Source of the DNA: Bacteroidales bacterium
Lineage (GTDB): Bacteria; Bacteroidota; Bacteroidia; Bacteroidales; FEN-979
Reading direction: 5' to 3'
Length of the DNA stretch: 64,000 nucleotides
Assembly: GCA_023229525.1 (NCBI GenBank)
Contig: JALNZC010000019.1
Span: 1 to 64,000, forward strand
Made by a program: the position numbers and the translations under genes. Shown here piece by piece: positions 35,051 through 44,049 of the stretch. Below the pieces are notes generated by a model. That model worked only from the letters and a program-made list of their open reading frames with translations, searched no databases and had not been told where the DNA came from. Position 1 is the stretch's first letter. Each line of letters starts with the position of its first letter.

Positions 35051-36562
35051 TTAGTGCAACATGGGCGCTGCCGACAGCAGTTTCTGCATAATTGGACCAA
35101 GTCCCTGTGTGATCATATCCGAAAGCCACAGTGGCGCAATGCCAATAACAGTTATCCCAAAGATCAGCGCCACTACGCTGATTTTATCATACCATTTGGC
35201 ATCGGTGATCATTTCATACGCTTCATTCCGGATTTTACCCAACAATAAAATGCCCACCACGCGAAGGATATAAACTGCGGTCACAACGATGGAAGAGGCA
35301 ACAATGATGGTGGCCACGCGATGGAACACATCGGCATTCTGAAAGGCGCCGACAAAGATGGTCATCTCTGCGACAAAACCGCTGAACCCGGGAAGCCCGA
35401 GTGAGGCCAACCCTGCAATTACATAAGCAACTGCGAGAAACGGCATCACTTTCATTAATCCTCCCATTTCATTGATATAACGGGTGTGTGTCCTTCCGTA
35501 GATCATGCCAATAAGAGCAAAGAAAAGGGCCGTCATGATACCGTGAGAGATCATCTGCATGATGGCGCCGTTCATCGCGGTTTGATTGAACATCAGGATG
35601 GCAAAGAGGACCAGGGCACAGTGACTGACCGAAGAATAGGCATTGATGTATTTGAGGTCTTTCTGCCAGACGGCGCCAAGAGCGCCGTATATAACGCCAA
35701 TGGTAGCCAGGATCAGGAAAATCCACCCCAATTGATGAGCAGCCTCCGGAAGCAGAAATACGGCAACACGATAACAACCATATCCGCCTAATTTCATCAG
35801 TACCCCGGCATGAAGCATAGATACGGCAGTAGGTGCCGAAGCATGACCGTCGGGCGACCATGTGTGGAAAGGAAAAAGCGCTCCCAATACGCCGAAACCA
35901 ACAAAGAGGAAGGGAAATAGGAATCGCTGTGTCTCAACAGGTATATGTACTTTGGATATCTGGATCAGGTCAAAGGTCAGCGGGCCGCCACCCGGTGCAG
36001 AGTTGAAATACAATCCAAGTATGCCCAGGAGGATCAATGCCGAACCGCCCATGAGCATAAGGGTCAGCTTCATGGCTGAATAATGACGGGGTCCGCTTCC
36101 CCAAATCCCGATTAACAGGTACATCGGGATCACGGCCAGTTCATAAAAGAGGAACATCGTGAACAGATCCAGGGAAATGAAAAAGCCGAATACTCCGGAA
36201 GCCAGCAGAATCAATGAAGTGAAAAATTCACGGGGCAGATCTACGATATCCCAACTGGCAAAAATTCCGGCAAAAACCACGAGTGAGGTAAGCCCGATCA
36301 TAGCAACCGATACGCCATCCACACCGACAAAAAAATGAATGTTCAGGGTTTGATACCATAAATTATCCTGGATGAAAAGAATTTCGGCCATATTTCCGGC
36401 ACGGCGTTCGGCCAGGAAAAGAAAGATCAGGACAATGGCAGTGATCAACTGAAGGCTCATCCCGACTACGGCAGTCCATTTAACCTGCATGTGGTTTTTG
36501 CACAGTAGAATACCAATTACAGTGAGAACCGGTATGATGATAAACAGTGTCAGAAAACTCAT
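35051..36562 (-). CDS. nuoM: NADH-quinone oxidoreductase subunit M
   Basis: 503 residues, about 14 membrane helices. Signature segments: LFYELAVIPMYLLIGIWG (Glu of helix 5), LFPFHTWSPDGHASAPT, MLHAGVLMKLGGYG, LKYINAYSSVSHCALVL, SLGLPGFSGFVAE. Antiporter-like proton-pumping subunit of complex I. 12 bases after nuoL. Confidence 0.94.
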   Translation of the reverse strand: MSFLTLFIIIPVLTVIGILLCKNHMQVKWTAVVGMSLQLITAIVLIFLFLAERRAGNMAEILFIQDNLWYQTLNIHFFVGVDGVSVAMIGLTSLVVFAGIFASWDIVDLPREFFTSLILLASGVFGFFISLDLFTMFLFYELAVIPMYLLIGIWGSGPRHYSAMKLTLMLMGGSALILLGILGLYFNSAPGGGPLTFDLIQISKVHIPVETQRFLFPFLFVGFGVLGALFPFHTWSPDGHASAPTAVSMLHAGVLMKLGGYGCYRVAVFLLPEAAHQLGWIFLILATIGVIYGALGAVWQKDLKYINAYSSVSHCALVLFAILMFNQTAMNGAIMQMISHGIMTALFFALIGMIYGRTHTRYINEMGGLMKVMPFLAVAYVIAGLASLGLPGFSGFVAEMTIFVGAFQNADVFHRVATIIVASSIVVTAVYILRVVGILLLGKIRNEAYEMITDAKWYDKISVVALIFGITVIGIAPLWLSDMITQGLGPIMQKLLSAAPMLH

Positions 36563-36574
36563 TCTTCTATTGTT

Positions 36575-38497
36575 TTAGTTGGTCCATAAATAGATAAATA
36601 ACAAAGCAAGGAAAATGGTTCCCGAAACAAACACAATGGCATATTGCTGAAGTTGACCCGATTGAAACTTTCGTATCCGGAAAGAAGCTTCATTGGTAAC
36701 GTATGATACCCCATTCATGGTCCCATCCACGATGTGCCGGTCAAACCAAGCGATCGGCCGTGATATATAATTGAATATGATCCTTTTGGTAATGAAAAGA
36801 TAAACCTCGTCGATGTAAAATTTATGGTACGCCGCGGTATAAAATCCCCCCATTGATCTGGCAAGACGGGTTGCAATATTATTTTCTTTCCTGTAAAAAA
36901 CGGTGGCAACGGCAATACCCACAACTGCGATCAGTATCGAAGGGATCGCAATGCCCCATTCAGTATGGATTTCGAAAGGCAAACCGTCTGAAGTAACAAG
37001 TTTCGTAAAAGGAATAAAACCTGTAAAAGTAGAGCCGAGAGCCAGGAAAATCAATGGAATGGTCATCGTGGCCGGGGCTTCATGAGGTGTATGGTGATAA
37101 TGTACCTCTTTTCTCCAGAAAACAGAATAATACAAACGGAACATATAAAACGCAGTCAGCCCGGCAACAGCGTATTCCATTGCGAATAAAACTTTGTTAT
37201 GGTGGAATGCTGCGACCAGGATTTCATCCTTGCTGAAGAAACCCGCAAACGGAGGTATACCGGCAATGGCAAGACAAGCGATCAGGAAAGTAATATGGGT
37301 GATGGGCAGATATTTCCGCAATCCACCCATTTCATTCATATAATTGCTGTGTACGGCATGGATGATCGCCCCGGCCCCAAGGAATAACAACGCTTTAAAA
37401 AATGCATGGGTGAAAAGATGGAACATGGAGGCCATGTACCCTAAGCCTTCATGACCGCCGTAACCTGAAACTCCCAGCGCCAGCATCATGTAACCGATCT
37501 GCGACATGGTGGAATAGGCCAATACCCGCTTTATATCAAATTGTGTACAGGCAATAACGGCCGCGAAAAGAGAGGTAAAAGCGCCAACCCAGGCCACAAT
37601 ATCAAGTGCGGCAGTTTCGTGAATATATATTGGGAACATCCGCGCAACCAGGTATACACCGGCCACTACCATGGTGGCTGCATGGATCAGCGCAGAAACA
37701 GGTGTTGGCCCTTCCATGGCATCGGGTAACCAGATGTGTAACGGAAACATGGCCGATTTGCCGGCACCACCCATGAATATAAAAATCATCGACCAGGTCA
37801 TGGTTGATAAACCCAGAAACCAGACCCCCTGACCGGAAGAAAAAGCCGGGCTAGAAGAACCGGTCAAGGTGATAAAATCAAAAGTTCCGGTGGTATATGA
37901 AAGGATCAGGATGCCGATCAGGAATCCGAGATCAGCAAAACGGGTAACTATAAATGCTTTTTTGGAAGCTGCAACCGCTGTGTCTCTCGTATAATAGAAA
38001 CCGATCAACAGATACGAAGAAACCCCTACAAGTTCCCAGAAAATATACATCTGAAAAATATTGGTCGCTACAACCAACCCCAGCATTGAGAAGCTGAAAA
38101 GCGAAAGCATGGCAAAAAACCGTTGAAAGCCTTTCTCACCGTGCATGTAACCGATCGAATAAAGATGGACCATGAGCGAAACGGTGGTGATCACAATCAA
38201 CATCATTACCGAGATGGGGTCAAGAAGAACCCCCATATCAATATGCAGTTTGTCGGTTAAGTGGAGCCATACGGTGTTCACCGCCAATAATTTCTGGAAT
38301 GAACCATCAGTGGCTTTTTCGAGCACAAAGAAATATTTGTACGCGGTGAAAAGAGAAAGTACCCAGATGACAAAAAGTCCCGAAGTGCCTATTACCCCTG
38401 AAACCAGTGGTTTGAATCGGTTCCCGAAAAGGCCGACCAGTACAAATAGAAACAGCGGAATCAGCAGGATCAGCGCGGTATAAGAAAAATCGATCAT
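36575..38497 (-). CDS. nuoL: NADH-quinone oxidoreductase subunit L
   Basis: 640 residues with about 16 membrane helices. Conserved LFWELVGVSSYLLIGFYYTR, GKSAMFPLHIWLPDAMEGPT, PVSALIHAATMVVAGVYL, YSTMSQIGYMMLALG and PPFAGFFSKDEIL. The C-terminal part contains the long lateral helix region (YHKFYIDEVYLFITKRI). Distal proton-pumping subunit. Separated from nuoK by a heptamer array. Confidence 0.94.
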   Translation of the reverse strand: MIDFSYTALILLIPLFLFVLVGLFGNRFKPLVSGVIGTSGLFVIWVLSLFTAYKYFFVLEKATDGSFQKLLAVNTVWLHLTDKLHIDMGVLLDPISVMMLIVITTVSLMVHLYSIGYMHGEKGFQRFFAMLSLFSFSMLGLVVATNIFQMYIFWELVGVSSYLLIGFYYTRDTAVAASKKAFIVTRFADLGFLIGILILSYTTGTFDFITLTGSSSPAFSSGQGVWFLGLSTMTWSMIFIFMGGAGKSAMFPLHIWLPDAMEGPTPVSALIHAATMVVAGVYLVARMFPIYIHETAALDIVAWVGAFTSLFAAVIACTQFDIKRVLAYSTMSQIGYMMLALGVSGYGGHEGLGYMASMFHLFTHAFFKALLFLGAGAIIHAVHSNYMNEMGGLRKYLPITHITFLIACLAIAGIPPFAGFFSKDEILVAAFHHNKVLFAMEYAVAGLTAFYMFRLYYSVFWRKEVHYHHTPHEAPATMTIPLIFLALGSTFTGFIPFTKLVTSDGLPFEIHTEWGIAIPSILIAVVGIAVATVFYRKENNIATRLARSMGGFYTAAYHKFYIDEVYLFITKRIIFNYISRPIAWFDRHIVDGTMNGVSYVTNEASFRIRKFQSGQLQQYAIVFVSGTIFLALLFIYLWTN

Positions 38498-38500
38498 ATA

Positions 38501-38528
38501 TTTTGATTTACGATTTTAGATTTTAGAT
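38501..38528. repeat. heptanucleotide array in the nuoK-nuoL gap
   Basis: TTTTGAT TTACGAT TTTAGAT TTTAGAT, period seven, running into the nuoK stop codon. Its units (ATTTACG and ATTTTAG) are the complement of those in the nuoM-nuoN gap array, so the two arrays are in opposite orientation. Confidence 0.7.
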
Positions 38529-38845
38529 TAATATTTCATTTCATCCATCTTTTCAACATTAATGCTGACAAGCCGGCGGTAAATATTAATGATGATGGCA
38601 ATGGCTACAGAAGCCTCGGCTGCAGCAACCGCAATGATGAAAATGGTGAAGAACATCCCTTCCAGGTGGCCCGGATAAAGGATCTTGTTAAACGCCACAA
38701 AATTGATGTTGACCGAATTTAAAATCAATTCGGTCGACATGAGAATGGTGATCAGGTTCTTCCGGACCAGAAATCCATAAATACCGACAAAGAACATGAT
38801 GGTGCCGGTGATGAGAAACCAGGTTAATGGAACGCCTTCAAACAT
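38528..38845 (-). CDS. nuoK: NADH-quinone oxidoreductase subunit K
   Basis: 105 residues, three membrane helices, with the conserved ILMSTELILNSVNINFVAF (membrane Glu) and AAAEASVAIAIIINIYRR (second Glu). Part of the proton path between the Q site and the antiporter subunits. Confidence 0.95.
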   Translation of the reverse strand: MFEGVPLTWFLITGTIMFFVGIYGFLVRKNLITILMSTELILNSVNINFVAFNKILYPGHLEGMFFTIFIIAVAAAEASVAIAIIINIYRRLVSINVEKMDEMKY

Positions 38846-38876
38846 ATAGTCGGAGTATTAAATCATTAATCTTTTG

Positions 38877-39389
38877 TTAATCTTTACGTTTTTTTGCCAG
38901 AATGATGGCGCCCACCATGGCAGCCAACAACAAGATGCTGATCACCTCAAACGGAAGAGCATATCCGAATTTTTCGGTACTGATCAAACTTTTGGCGATC
39001 ACATGAATATCGGTCCGCTCACTCCCGGACATTACCTCTTGCGGAAACTGGTATTGCAGTATCGTGGCAATGGTAATAACCGCTCCGAATGCAACTGCCA
39101 CCAGCGCCGGTACAACTTTTTTCCATCCCGGGGCTTCCAGTTTATCTGCAATATGACTGGTGAGCAGAATGGAGAAAATGATCAGCACTACGATACCTCC
39201 GGCATAAAGGGCCAACTGTATGGCTGCCAGGAAATTAAACCGCAGTAAAAAATACATACCCCCGGTAGCTACCAGCACGAAAAGCAGGAAGGTGGCCGCC
39301 CGCAGGATACGCCGGCTGGTCACAGTCAAAATGGAAAAAATAATAATGACTGCCGAAAAGATCGCAAACATCAATTGATTGGTCGTCAT
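38877..39389 (-). CDS. nuoJ: NADH-quinone oxidoreductase subunit J
   Basis: 170 residues with five membrane helices; typical LALYAGGIVVLIIFSILLTS segment. The start overlaps the nuoI stop by four bases (ATGA type). Confidence 0.92.
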   Translation of the reverse strand: MTTNQLMFAIFSAVIIIFSILTVTSRRILRAATFLLFVLVATGGMYFLLRFNFLAAIQLALYAGGIVVLIIFSILLTSHIADKLEAPGWKKVVPALVAVAFGAVITIATILQYQFPQEVMSGSERTDIHVIAKSLISTEKFGYALPFEVISILLLAAMVGAIILAKKRKD

Positions 39390-39868
39390 TCTACAATATC
39401 TTTTATGATGGATGATCCGGGTTGATTTAAAATCTTGGACAGCTTTGACCGGTCGTAAACAGCATGTTCAAATTTCTGTCCCCAGGCCAGGGCATTGGAT
39501 GGGCACGATTTGATACATAACCCGCAAAACGTACACATGCTCAGGTGGTATATATGTTTGCTGATGATGCGCTTCTTTTTTCCATCGGGCATATCAATTC
39601 TATCCTGAATGATCTCGATAGAACCATTAGGGCAATTTGTTTCGCAGATACCGCAACCGGTACAACGATGGAAGTTTTGCTCATTATGCGGCATGATGAC
39701 TTCGCCCTTGAACCGGTCGTACATTTTTAATTTATTCCGGTTCTCCGGATATTGCTGGGTCACGATTTCCCAGGGGCTGAAAAAATATCTCCCGGTCACC
39801 TTCATTCCTGTAAGGAGTGATTTGACTGCACGGAAGATATCTGTAAAGTACTTGAAGAAACTGTTCAT
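39386..39868 (-). CDS. nuoI: NADH-quinone oxidoreductase subunit I
   Basis: 160 residues with two 4Fe-4S motifs: CTGCGICETNCP (Cys69, 72, 75, 79) and CTFCGLCIKSCP (Cys112, 115, 118, 122), ligating N6a/N6b-type clusters that pass electrons toward NuoB. In this NuoEFG-less complex it is the outermost iron-sulfur subunit and the likely docking surface for the unknown electron donor. Confidence 0.95.
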   Translation of the reverse strand: MNSFFKYFTDIFRAVKSLLTGMKVTGRYFFSPWEIVTQQYPENRNKLKMYDRFKGEVIMPHNEQNFHRCTGCGICETNCPNGSIEIIQDRIDMPDGKKKRIISKHIYHLSMCTFCGLCIKSCPSNALAWGQKFEHAVYDRSKLSKILNQPGSSIIKDIVE

Positions 39869-39872
39869 AGTT

Positions 39873-40961
39873 TTAAAAATGCCAACCCATTAATACAAGA
39901 AATGCCATTACCAGAATATTGACCAGGTTGATGGGTAGTAGATATTTCCACTCAAGGGTCAACAACTGATCGATACGCAACCGGGGAAAGGTCCATTTAA
40001 ACCACATCATCATCCAGATGACAAAAAATGTTTTCCCTATGTACCATACAAACGGCGGGATGAAATCCATGATGTGATTAAACCCTTCCCAGGCGCCAAC
40101 ATGGAACGGCATCCACCCGCCAAGGAATACGGTAGCGGCGATTGACGCTACGATAAACATATTCATATATTCTGCGAGGAAGAAAAAAGCAAACTTGATC
40201 CCGGAATATTCGGTATGGAAACCGGCGGTAAGTTCCGATTCGGCTTCGGCCAGGTCAAACGGACCCCGGTTTGTTTCGGCAGTACTGGCAATGAGAAATA
40301 TCACAAAGGCAATAAAGGCAGGGATATGACCCTTGAAGATGAACCAGCCGTTGGCCTGGCCCTCAACAATCTGCGAAAATTGCATGGTGCCTGCCAGAAT
40401 AATTATCGTAAGCAACGATAATCCAACCGACAGTTCATAACTCACAATCTGGGCCCCACTCCGCATGGCCCCGATAAGGGAGTATTTGTTGTTCGATGAC
40501 CAGCCTGCCAGCAGGATCCCAACAACACCGAGTGAGGATACTGCAATCACATACAATATACCGATATCAAAATCAATGGCATGCAAACCTTTGGCAAAAG
40601 GAATGGCAGCTATGGCCATGAAAGAAGCTATGATAATGATAAAAGGAGCAATGTTGAACAGCAATTTGTCGGCATTTTTAATGGTTATCAGTTCTTTGAG
40701 CATTAACTTGATAAAGTCGGCAATGGTCTGGAAAAATCCGTAGGGGCCAACCCGGTTGGGGCCTACACGGTTCTGCATGAAGGCACATACTTTCCGTTCC
40801 GCATAAACGAGGAAGAGGCCGACCAACGCATAAAAAAGCAGAAATACCAGGCCGATAATGGTCATTTCGACAACAACGGCCCAAAAGGGCGGCAGGTTAT
40901 CGTACAGGAACTTATCGATCCATTGGTTGAATGACGTGAAGTCATAAATACTAAAGTTCAT
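39873..40961 (-). CDS. nuoH: NADH-quinone oxidoreductase subunit H
   Basis: 362 residues, about eight to nine helices. Conserved AFMQNRVGPNRVGPYGFFQ, ETNRGPFDLAEAESELTAGF and HTEYSGIKFAFFFLAEY. Forms the quinone chamber with NuoB and NuoD. Only four bases before nuoI on the minus strand. Confidence 0.95.
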   Translation of the reverse strand: MNFSIYDFTSFNQWIDKFLYDNLPPFWAVVVEMTIIGLVFLLFYALVGLFLVYAERKVCAFMQNRVGPNRVGPYGFFQTIADFIKLMLKELITIKNADKLLFNIAPFIIIIASFMAIAAIPFAKGLHAIDFDIGILYVIAVSSLGVVGILLAGWSSNNKYSLIGAMRSGAQIVSYELSVGLSLLTIIILAGTMQFSQIVEGQANGWFIFKGHIPAFIAFVIFLIASTAETNRGPFDLAEAESELTAGFHTEYSGIKFAFFFLAEYMNMFIVASIAATVFLGGWMPFHVGAWEGFNHIMDFIPPFVWYIGKTFFVIWMMMWFKWTFPRLRIDQLLTLEWKYLLPINLVNILVMAFLVLMGWHF

Positions 40962-40973
40962 AGATAAAGTTTA

Positions 40974-42101
40974 TTATCTGTCAATATCCGGAATAACATA
41001 GTCCAAAGATCCACCGATGGCAACCAGGTCGGCGATCTTTACCCCCCGGCTGATATGGTCAAGGGCGCTGAGGTTGGAGAAATTCGGAGAACGGAATTTC
41101 ATCCGGTAAGGGGTTTTATTGCCATCGCTCACTACATATACACCAAGTTCCCCCCGGGCTGCTTCTACCCGCTGATAATACTCCCCTGCTGGCAGTTTGA
41201 TCACCGCCTTCATCTTTGCAGTGTAATCGCCTGCCGGAATATTGTCGATAAGCTGCTCGATAATTTTCATCGACTCACGCATCTCATGCATTCTCATCAA
41301 ATAACGGGTAAATGTATCCCCATCGTTTCCGAGGATCTCCCTGAAATCAGCTTTATCATAAACGCCGTAAGGATGATGTTTCCGAACATCACAGGAAAAA
41401 CCCGATGCACGGCCAGACGGGCCGATGACTCCATAACTGATGGCATCCTCTTTAGTAAGGACACCAATGCCCTTGGTTCGTTCCTGCATGATGATATTCC
41501 CGGTAAGAATATCGTCATAATCCTTGATTTTCTTCCTGAAATATTTAATAAAATCTTTAACCCCTTTTTGGAAATTGGGATGAATATCCATCATCAGACC
41601 GCCCGGGGTATAATAACTATGAAGTAAACGGGAGCCGAACGACTCCTCAAAAATATCAAGGATCTTTTCCCGGTCGCGCAAACCATAGAAGAAACAGGTG
41701 AGACCTCCCATGTCCATACCGAAGCTGCACCACCATAACTGGTGAGAAGCAATGCGGTTTAATTCATCAATAATGGTCCGGATGTATTTGACTCTTTCAG
41801 GAACTTCTACCTCCAGGGCTTTTTCAACCAAAAGGCACACCGCATGATTGTTGATATGGGCCGACAGGTAATCCATCCGGTCGGTGAGATGGATGATCTG
41901 GGGATAGGTGTCTTTTTCACACATTTTTTCAATGCCACGATGGATATACCCGCAATGTGGTTTTAGACTTTTTACGATTTCTCCCTGAAGTGAAACGACC
42001 AGCCTTAGAACACCATGTGTGGAAGGATGCTGAGGTCCCATATTAATATGGTATTCCTCCTCCTCTATGTTTTTTACAGGTAGGTTTATGACTTCTTTCA
42101 T
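40974..42101 (-). CDS. nuoD: NADH-quinone oxidoreductase subunit D
   Basis: 375 residues, 49 kDa subunit. N-terminal HINMGPQHPSTHGVLRLVV with the quinone-site His, then PHCGYIHRGIEKMCE, DRMDYLSAHINNHAVCLLVE, PSGRASGFSCDVRKHHPYG and the C-terminal DHISRGVKIADLVAIGGSLD. Separate from NuoC, not fused. The NiFe-hydrogenase-type Cys ligands are absent, as expected. Confidence 0.95.
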   Translation of the reverse strand: MKEVINLPVKNIEEEEYHINMGPQHPSTHGVLRLVVSLQGEIVKSLKPHCGYIHRGIEKMCEKDTYPQIIHLTDRMDYLSAHINNHAVCLLVEKALEVEVPERVKYIRTIIDELNRIASHQLWWCSFGMDMGGLTCFFYGLRDREKILDIFEESFGSRLLHSYYTPGGLMMDIHPNFQKGVKDFIKYFRKKIKDYDDILTGNIIMQERTKGIGVLTKEDAISYGVIGPSGRASGFSCDVRKHHPYGVYDKADFREILGNDGDTFTRYLMRMHEMRESMKIIEQLIDNIPAGDYTAKMKAVIKLPAGEYYQRVEAARGELGVYVVSDGNKTPYRMKFRSPNFSNLSALDHISRGVKIADLVAIGGSLDYVIPDIDR

Positions 42102-42103
42102 AC

Positions 42104-42562
42104 CTAAAGTTCTACGATATTAACTTCATCAACATAATCCTTGCGGAGTGGGTGGCCTTTCCAATCTTCTTCGAGGAAAATTCTGCGCAGGTCGGGATGG
42201 TTGTTGAACCGTATCCCGAGAAGATCATATATTTCACGTTCATGAAATTCGGCGGTCCGCCAGATATTGCTCACGGTTTCCACGGATCCGTTTTCGCGGT
42301 CTGCAACGCGTACTTTAAGCGCCAATTGATGTTTATGAATGGTTGATTCGAAGTGATAAACCACTTCCAGAAATTTGATCATGTCAACCCCGGAAAGGCA
42401 AAACAGGAAGTCGAATGCCAGATCAGTTTCCGTTTTCAACGCGACTGCCAGGTCAAGCATCCTGGCCGGAGGGATGATGAAGGTGAGGAACTGTTTATTT
42501 TCCTGGAATTCTGCGTCGGGAACAAGGCCCAGAATACGTTCCTTCAATGTTGCGTTATCCAT
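42104..42562 (-). CDS. nuoC: NADH-quinone oxidoreductase subunit C
   Basis: 152 residues, 30 kDa subunit signature: TVSNIWRTAEFHEREIYDLL, GIRFNNHPDLRRIFLEEDW, GHPLRKDY. Two bases upstream of nuoD. Confidence 0.93.
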   Translation of the reverse strand: MDNATLKERILGLVPDAEFQENKQFLTFIIPPARMLDLAVALKTETDLAFDFLFCLSGVDMIKFLEVVYHFESTIHKHQLALKVRVADRENGSVETVSNIWRTAEFHEREIYDLLGIRFNNHPDLRRIFLEEDWKGHPLRKDYVDEVNIVEL

Positions 42563-42578
42563 CTTGGGGAAATATCTA

Positions 42579-43127
42579 TTATAAATTTTCTGTTTTTCTC
42601 GGGTTGGTCAGGGTTTCCAGCTTGATTTTTCGCTGAAGCTGCATTACACCGTAAAGCAGCGCTTCAGGACGGGGAGGACAGCCTGGCACATATACATCAA
42701 CAGGAATTACGTGGTCGACACCCCTGACGACGTGATAGGAATTATAAAAAAAAGGGCCGCCCGATACAGCGCAAGCCCCCATGGCAATGACATATTTGGG
42801 ATCCGACATCTGGTCGTATAGACGTTTGAGCACAGGCGCCATTTTATTGACGATGGTACCAGCAACTACAATCATATCTGATTGACGGGGACTGGCGCGA
42901 TAAACTTCAATACCGAACCGTGAGAAATCGTGACGGGAAGCTCCGGTCGCCATCATTTCGATCCCACAACAACTTGTGGCAAAAGTCAACGGCCAGATAG
43001 AATTTGAACGCCCCCAGTCCATCACTGCATCCAGCGTGGTGAGTAAAATATTCCCACCGGATTTCCTGAACAGATCAAGGGTTTCATTGTCTTGGAAATC
43101 CGCTTCTTTCATGTTTTTTATTCCCAT
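42579..43127 (-). CDS. nuoB: NADH-quinone oxidoreductase subunit B
   Basis: 182 residues with the four Cys of cluster N2: ATSCCGIEMMA (Cys53, Cys54), MGACAVSGG (Cys119), YVPGCPPRPEALLYG (Cys150). Start at 43127 overlaps nuoA by ten bases; the Met at residue 6 (43112) would leave a short gap instead and is an equally good start. Confidence 0.95.
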   Translation of the reverse strand: MGIKNMKEADFQDNETLDLFRKSGGNILLTTLDAVMDWGRSNSIWPLTFATSCCGIEMMATGASRHDFSRFGIEVYRASPRQSDMIVVAGTIVNKMAPVLKRLYDQMSDPKYVIAMGACAVSGGPFFYNSYHVVRGVDHVIPVDVYVPGCPPRPEALLYGVMQLQRKIKLETLTNPRKTENL

Positions 43128-43468
43128 TTCAAGGCTCCTTTCTTCCAGGCATATAAAAGGCCCAAACCCAGTACGAAAAAGAATATAACAATTTCGACAA
43201 AAGCAACCATACCGAGCTCTTTCATCACAACAGCCCAGGGAAATATAAAAACACTTTCGACATCAAAAATCAGAAAAATGATGGCAAAAAGATAATACCC
43301 CACGTTAAACTGGAGCCAGGTAAGCCCTTCTGTGGGAATCCCGCATTCGTAAGCTTCAGCTTTTTGGGGATTGGCGGAATTGGGAGCCACATAGTGGGCA
43401 AAAACGAGGGCGAACCCCACCAGGAATGCCCCTACTATAAAAAAGAGAATCAGGCTTTCAGCGCTCAT
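43118..43468 (-). CDS. nuoA: NADH-quinone oxidoreductase subunit A
   Basis: 116 residues, three membrane helices; conserved EAYECGIPTEG loop (Glu-Cys) and FLIFDVESVFIFPWAVV. First gene of the nuoABCDHIJKLMN operon; no nuoE, nuoF or nuoG is found between nuoD and nuoH or elsewhere in the window. Confidence 0.94.
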   Translation of the reverse strand: MSAESLILFFIVGAFLVGFALVFAHYVAPNSANPQKAEAYECGIPTEGLTWLQFNVGYYLFAIIFLIFDVESVFIFPWAVVMKELGMVAFVEIVIFFFVLGLGLLYAWKKGALKWE

Positions 43469-43496
43469 AATGTGAATCAGTTAACAATCGCGGCGG

Positions 43497-43504
43497 CAAA
43501 GATA
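43497..43504 (-). promoter_or_regulatory. putative -7 box of the nuo operon
   Basis: On the minus strand TATCTTTG matches TAnnTTTG, 28 bases before nuoA. A TTG lies 15 bases further upstream (43522-43520), closer than the usual 19 or so, so the assignment is tentative. Confidence 0.4.
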
Positions 43505-44031
43505 AAAATTAATCTGAAACAACCCGACGGAAGATAACGACCCGATTAAACATCATATATGGATATACCTGATTATCTGATATGTAAAAAACTGAGTCTG
43601 AAAAATATCAAAGGGGGGATTGATATTTATCAATGAAACTGTCATTCGGCGATGCAACTGTTCCTGAGTGAGTCAAAGTACCGGTTATAAACAGACAGAA
43701 GAAACCGGTAGCTTACATAATAAGAAATCTGCAATGCAATTTAATCATTTCATCCCCCGGCCCCTTCTATTTGAGGTGAAGGGGTACCGCGGCTGAGGCT
43801 CTCATACTATATTCCCTGTCCCCTGGGTCGGAATTGGTATCCGGGGTTAGCCCTGTGGTTCATATCATAGATTTACCTGAAATATAATCTCTTCGAAATA
43901 AATTAATTGTGACTTGTGTGAAATATTTTGTTTGAAAATGATGATAAATTTTGTAATATTAGGAGCCTTTAGAAAACCCGCTATACGCTATGAAAATTAG
44001 CGAAAATCAATAATATAATCATCCAATCATT
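43505..44031. other. divergent intergenic region with several hairpins
   Basis: Between nuoA (minus) and the VCBS protein gene (plus), no gene is visible. It contains a perfect 8-bp inverted repeat TACCGGTT/AACCGGTA (43679-43686 and 43703-43710), a CCCCTTC/GAAGGGG stem (43761-43784) and a GC-rich block with imperfect dyads (ATTCCCTGTC with GGTCGGAAT at about 43811-43836, then ATCCGGGGTTAGCCC). The GC-rich block differs from its AT-rich surroundings and may be a dispersed intergenic repeat or a small structured RNA. Confidence 0.4.
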
Positions 44032-44049
44032 TTGATAAAAAACAAAAAA

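Noticed and set aside
35469..35861. Second minus-strand frame inside nuoM
   Set aside because: Same strand but other frame than nuoM; nuoM is intact, so no frameshift is implied.
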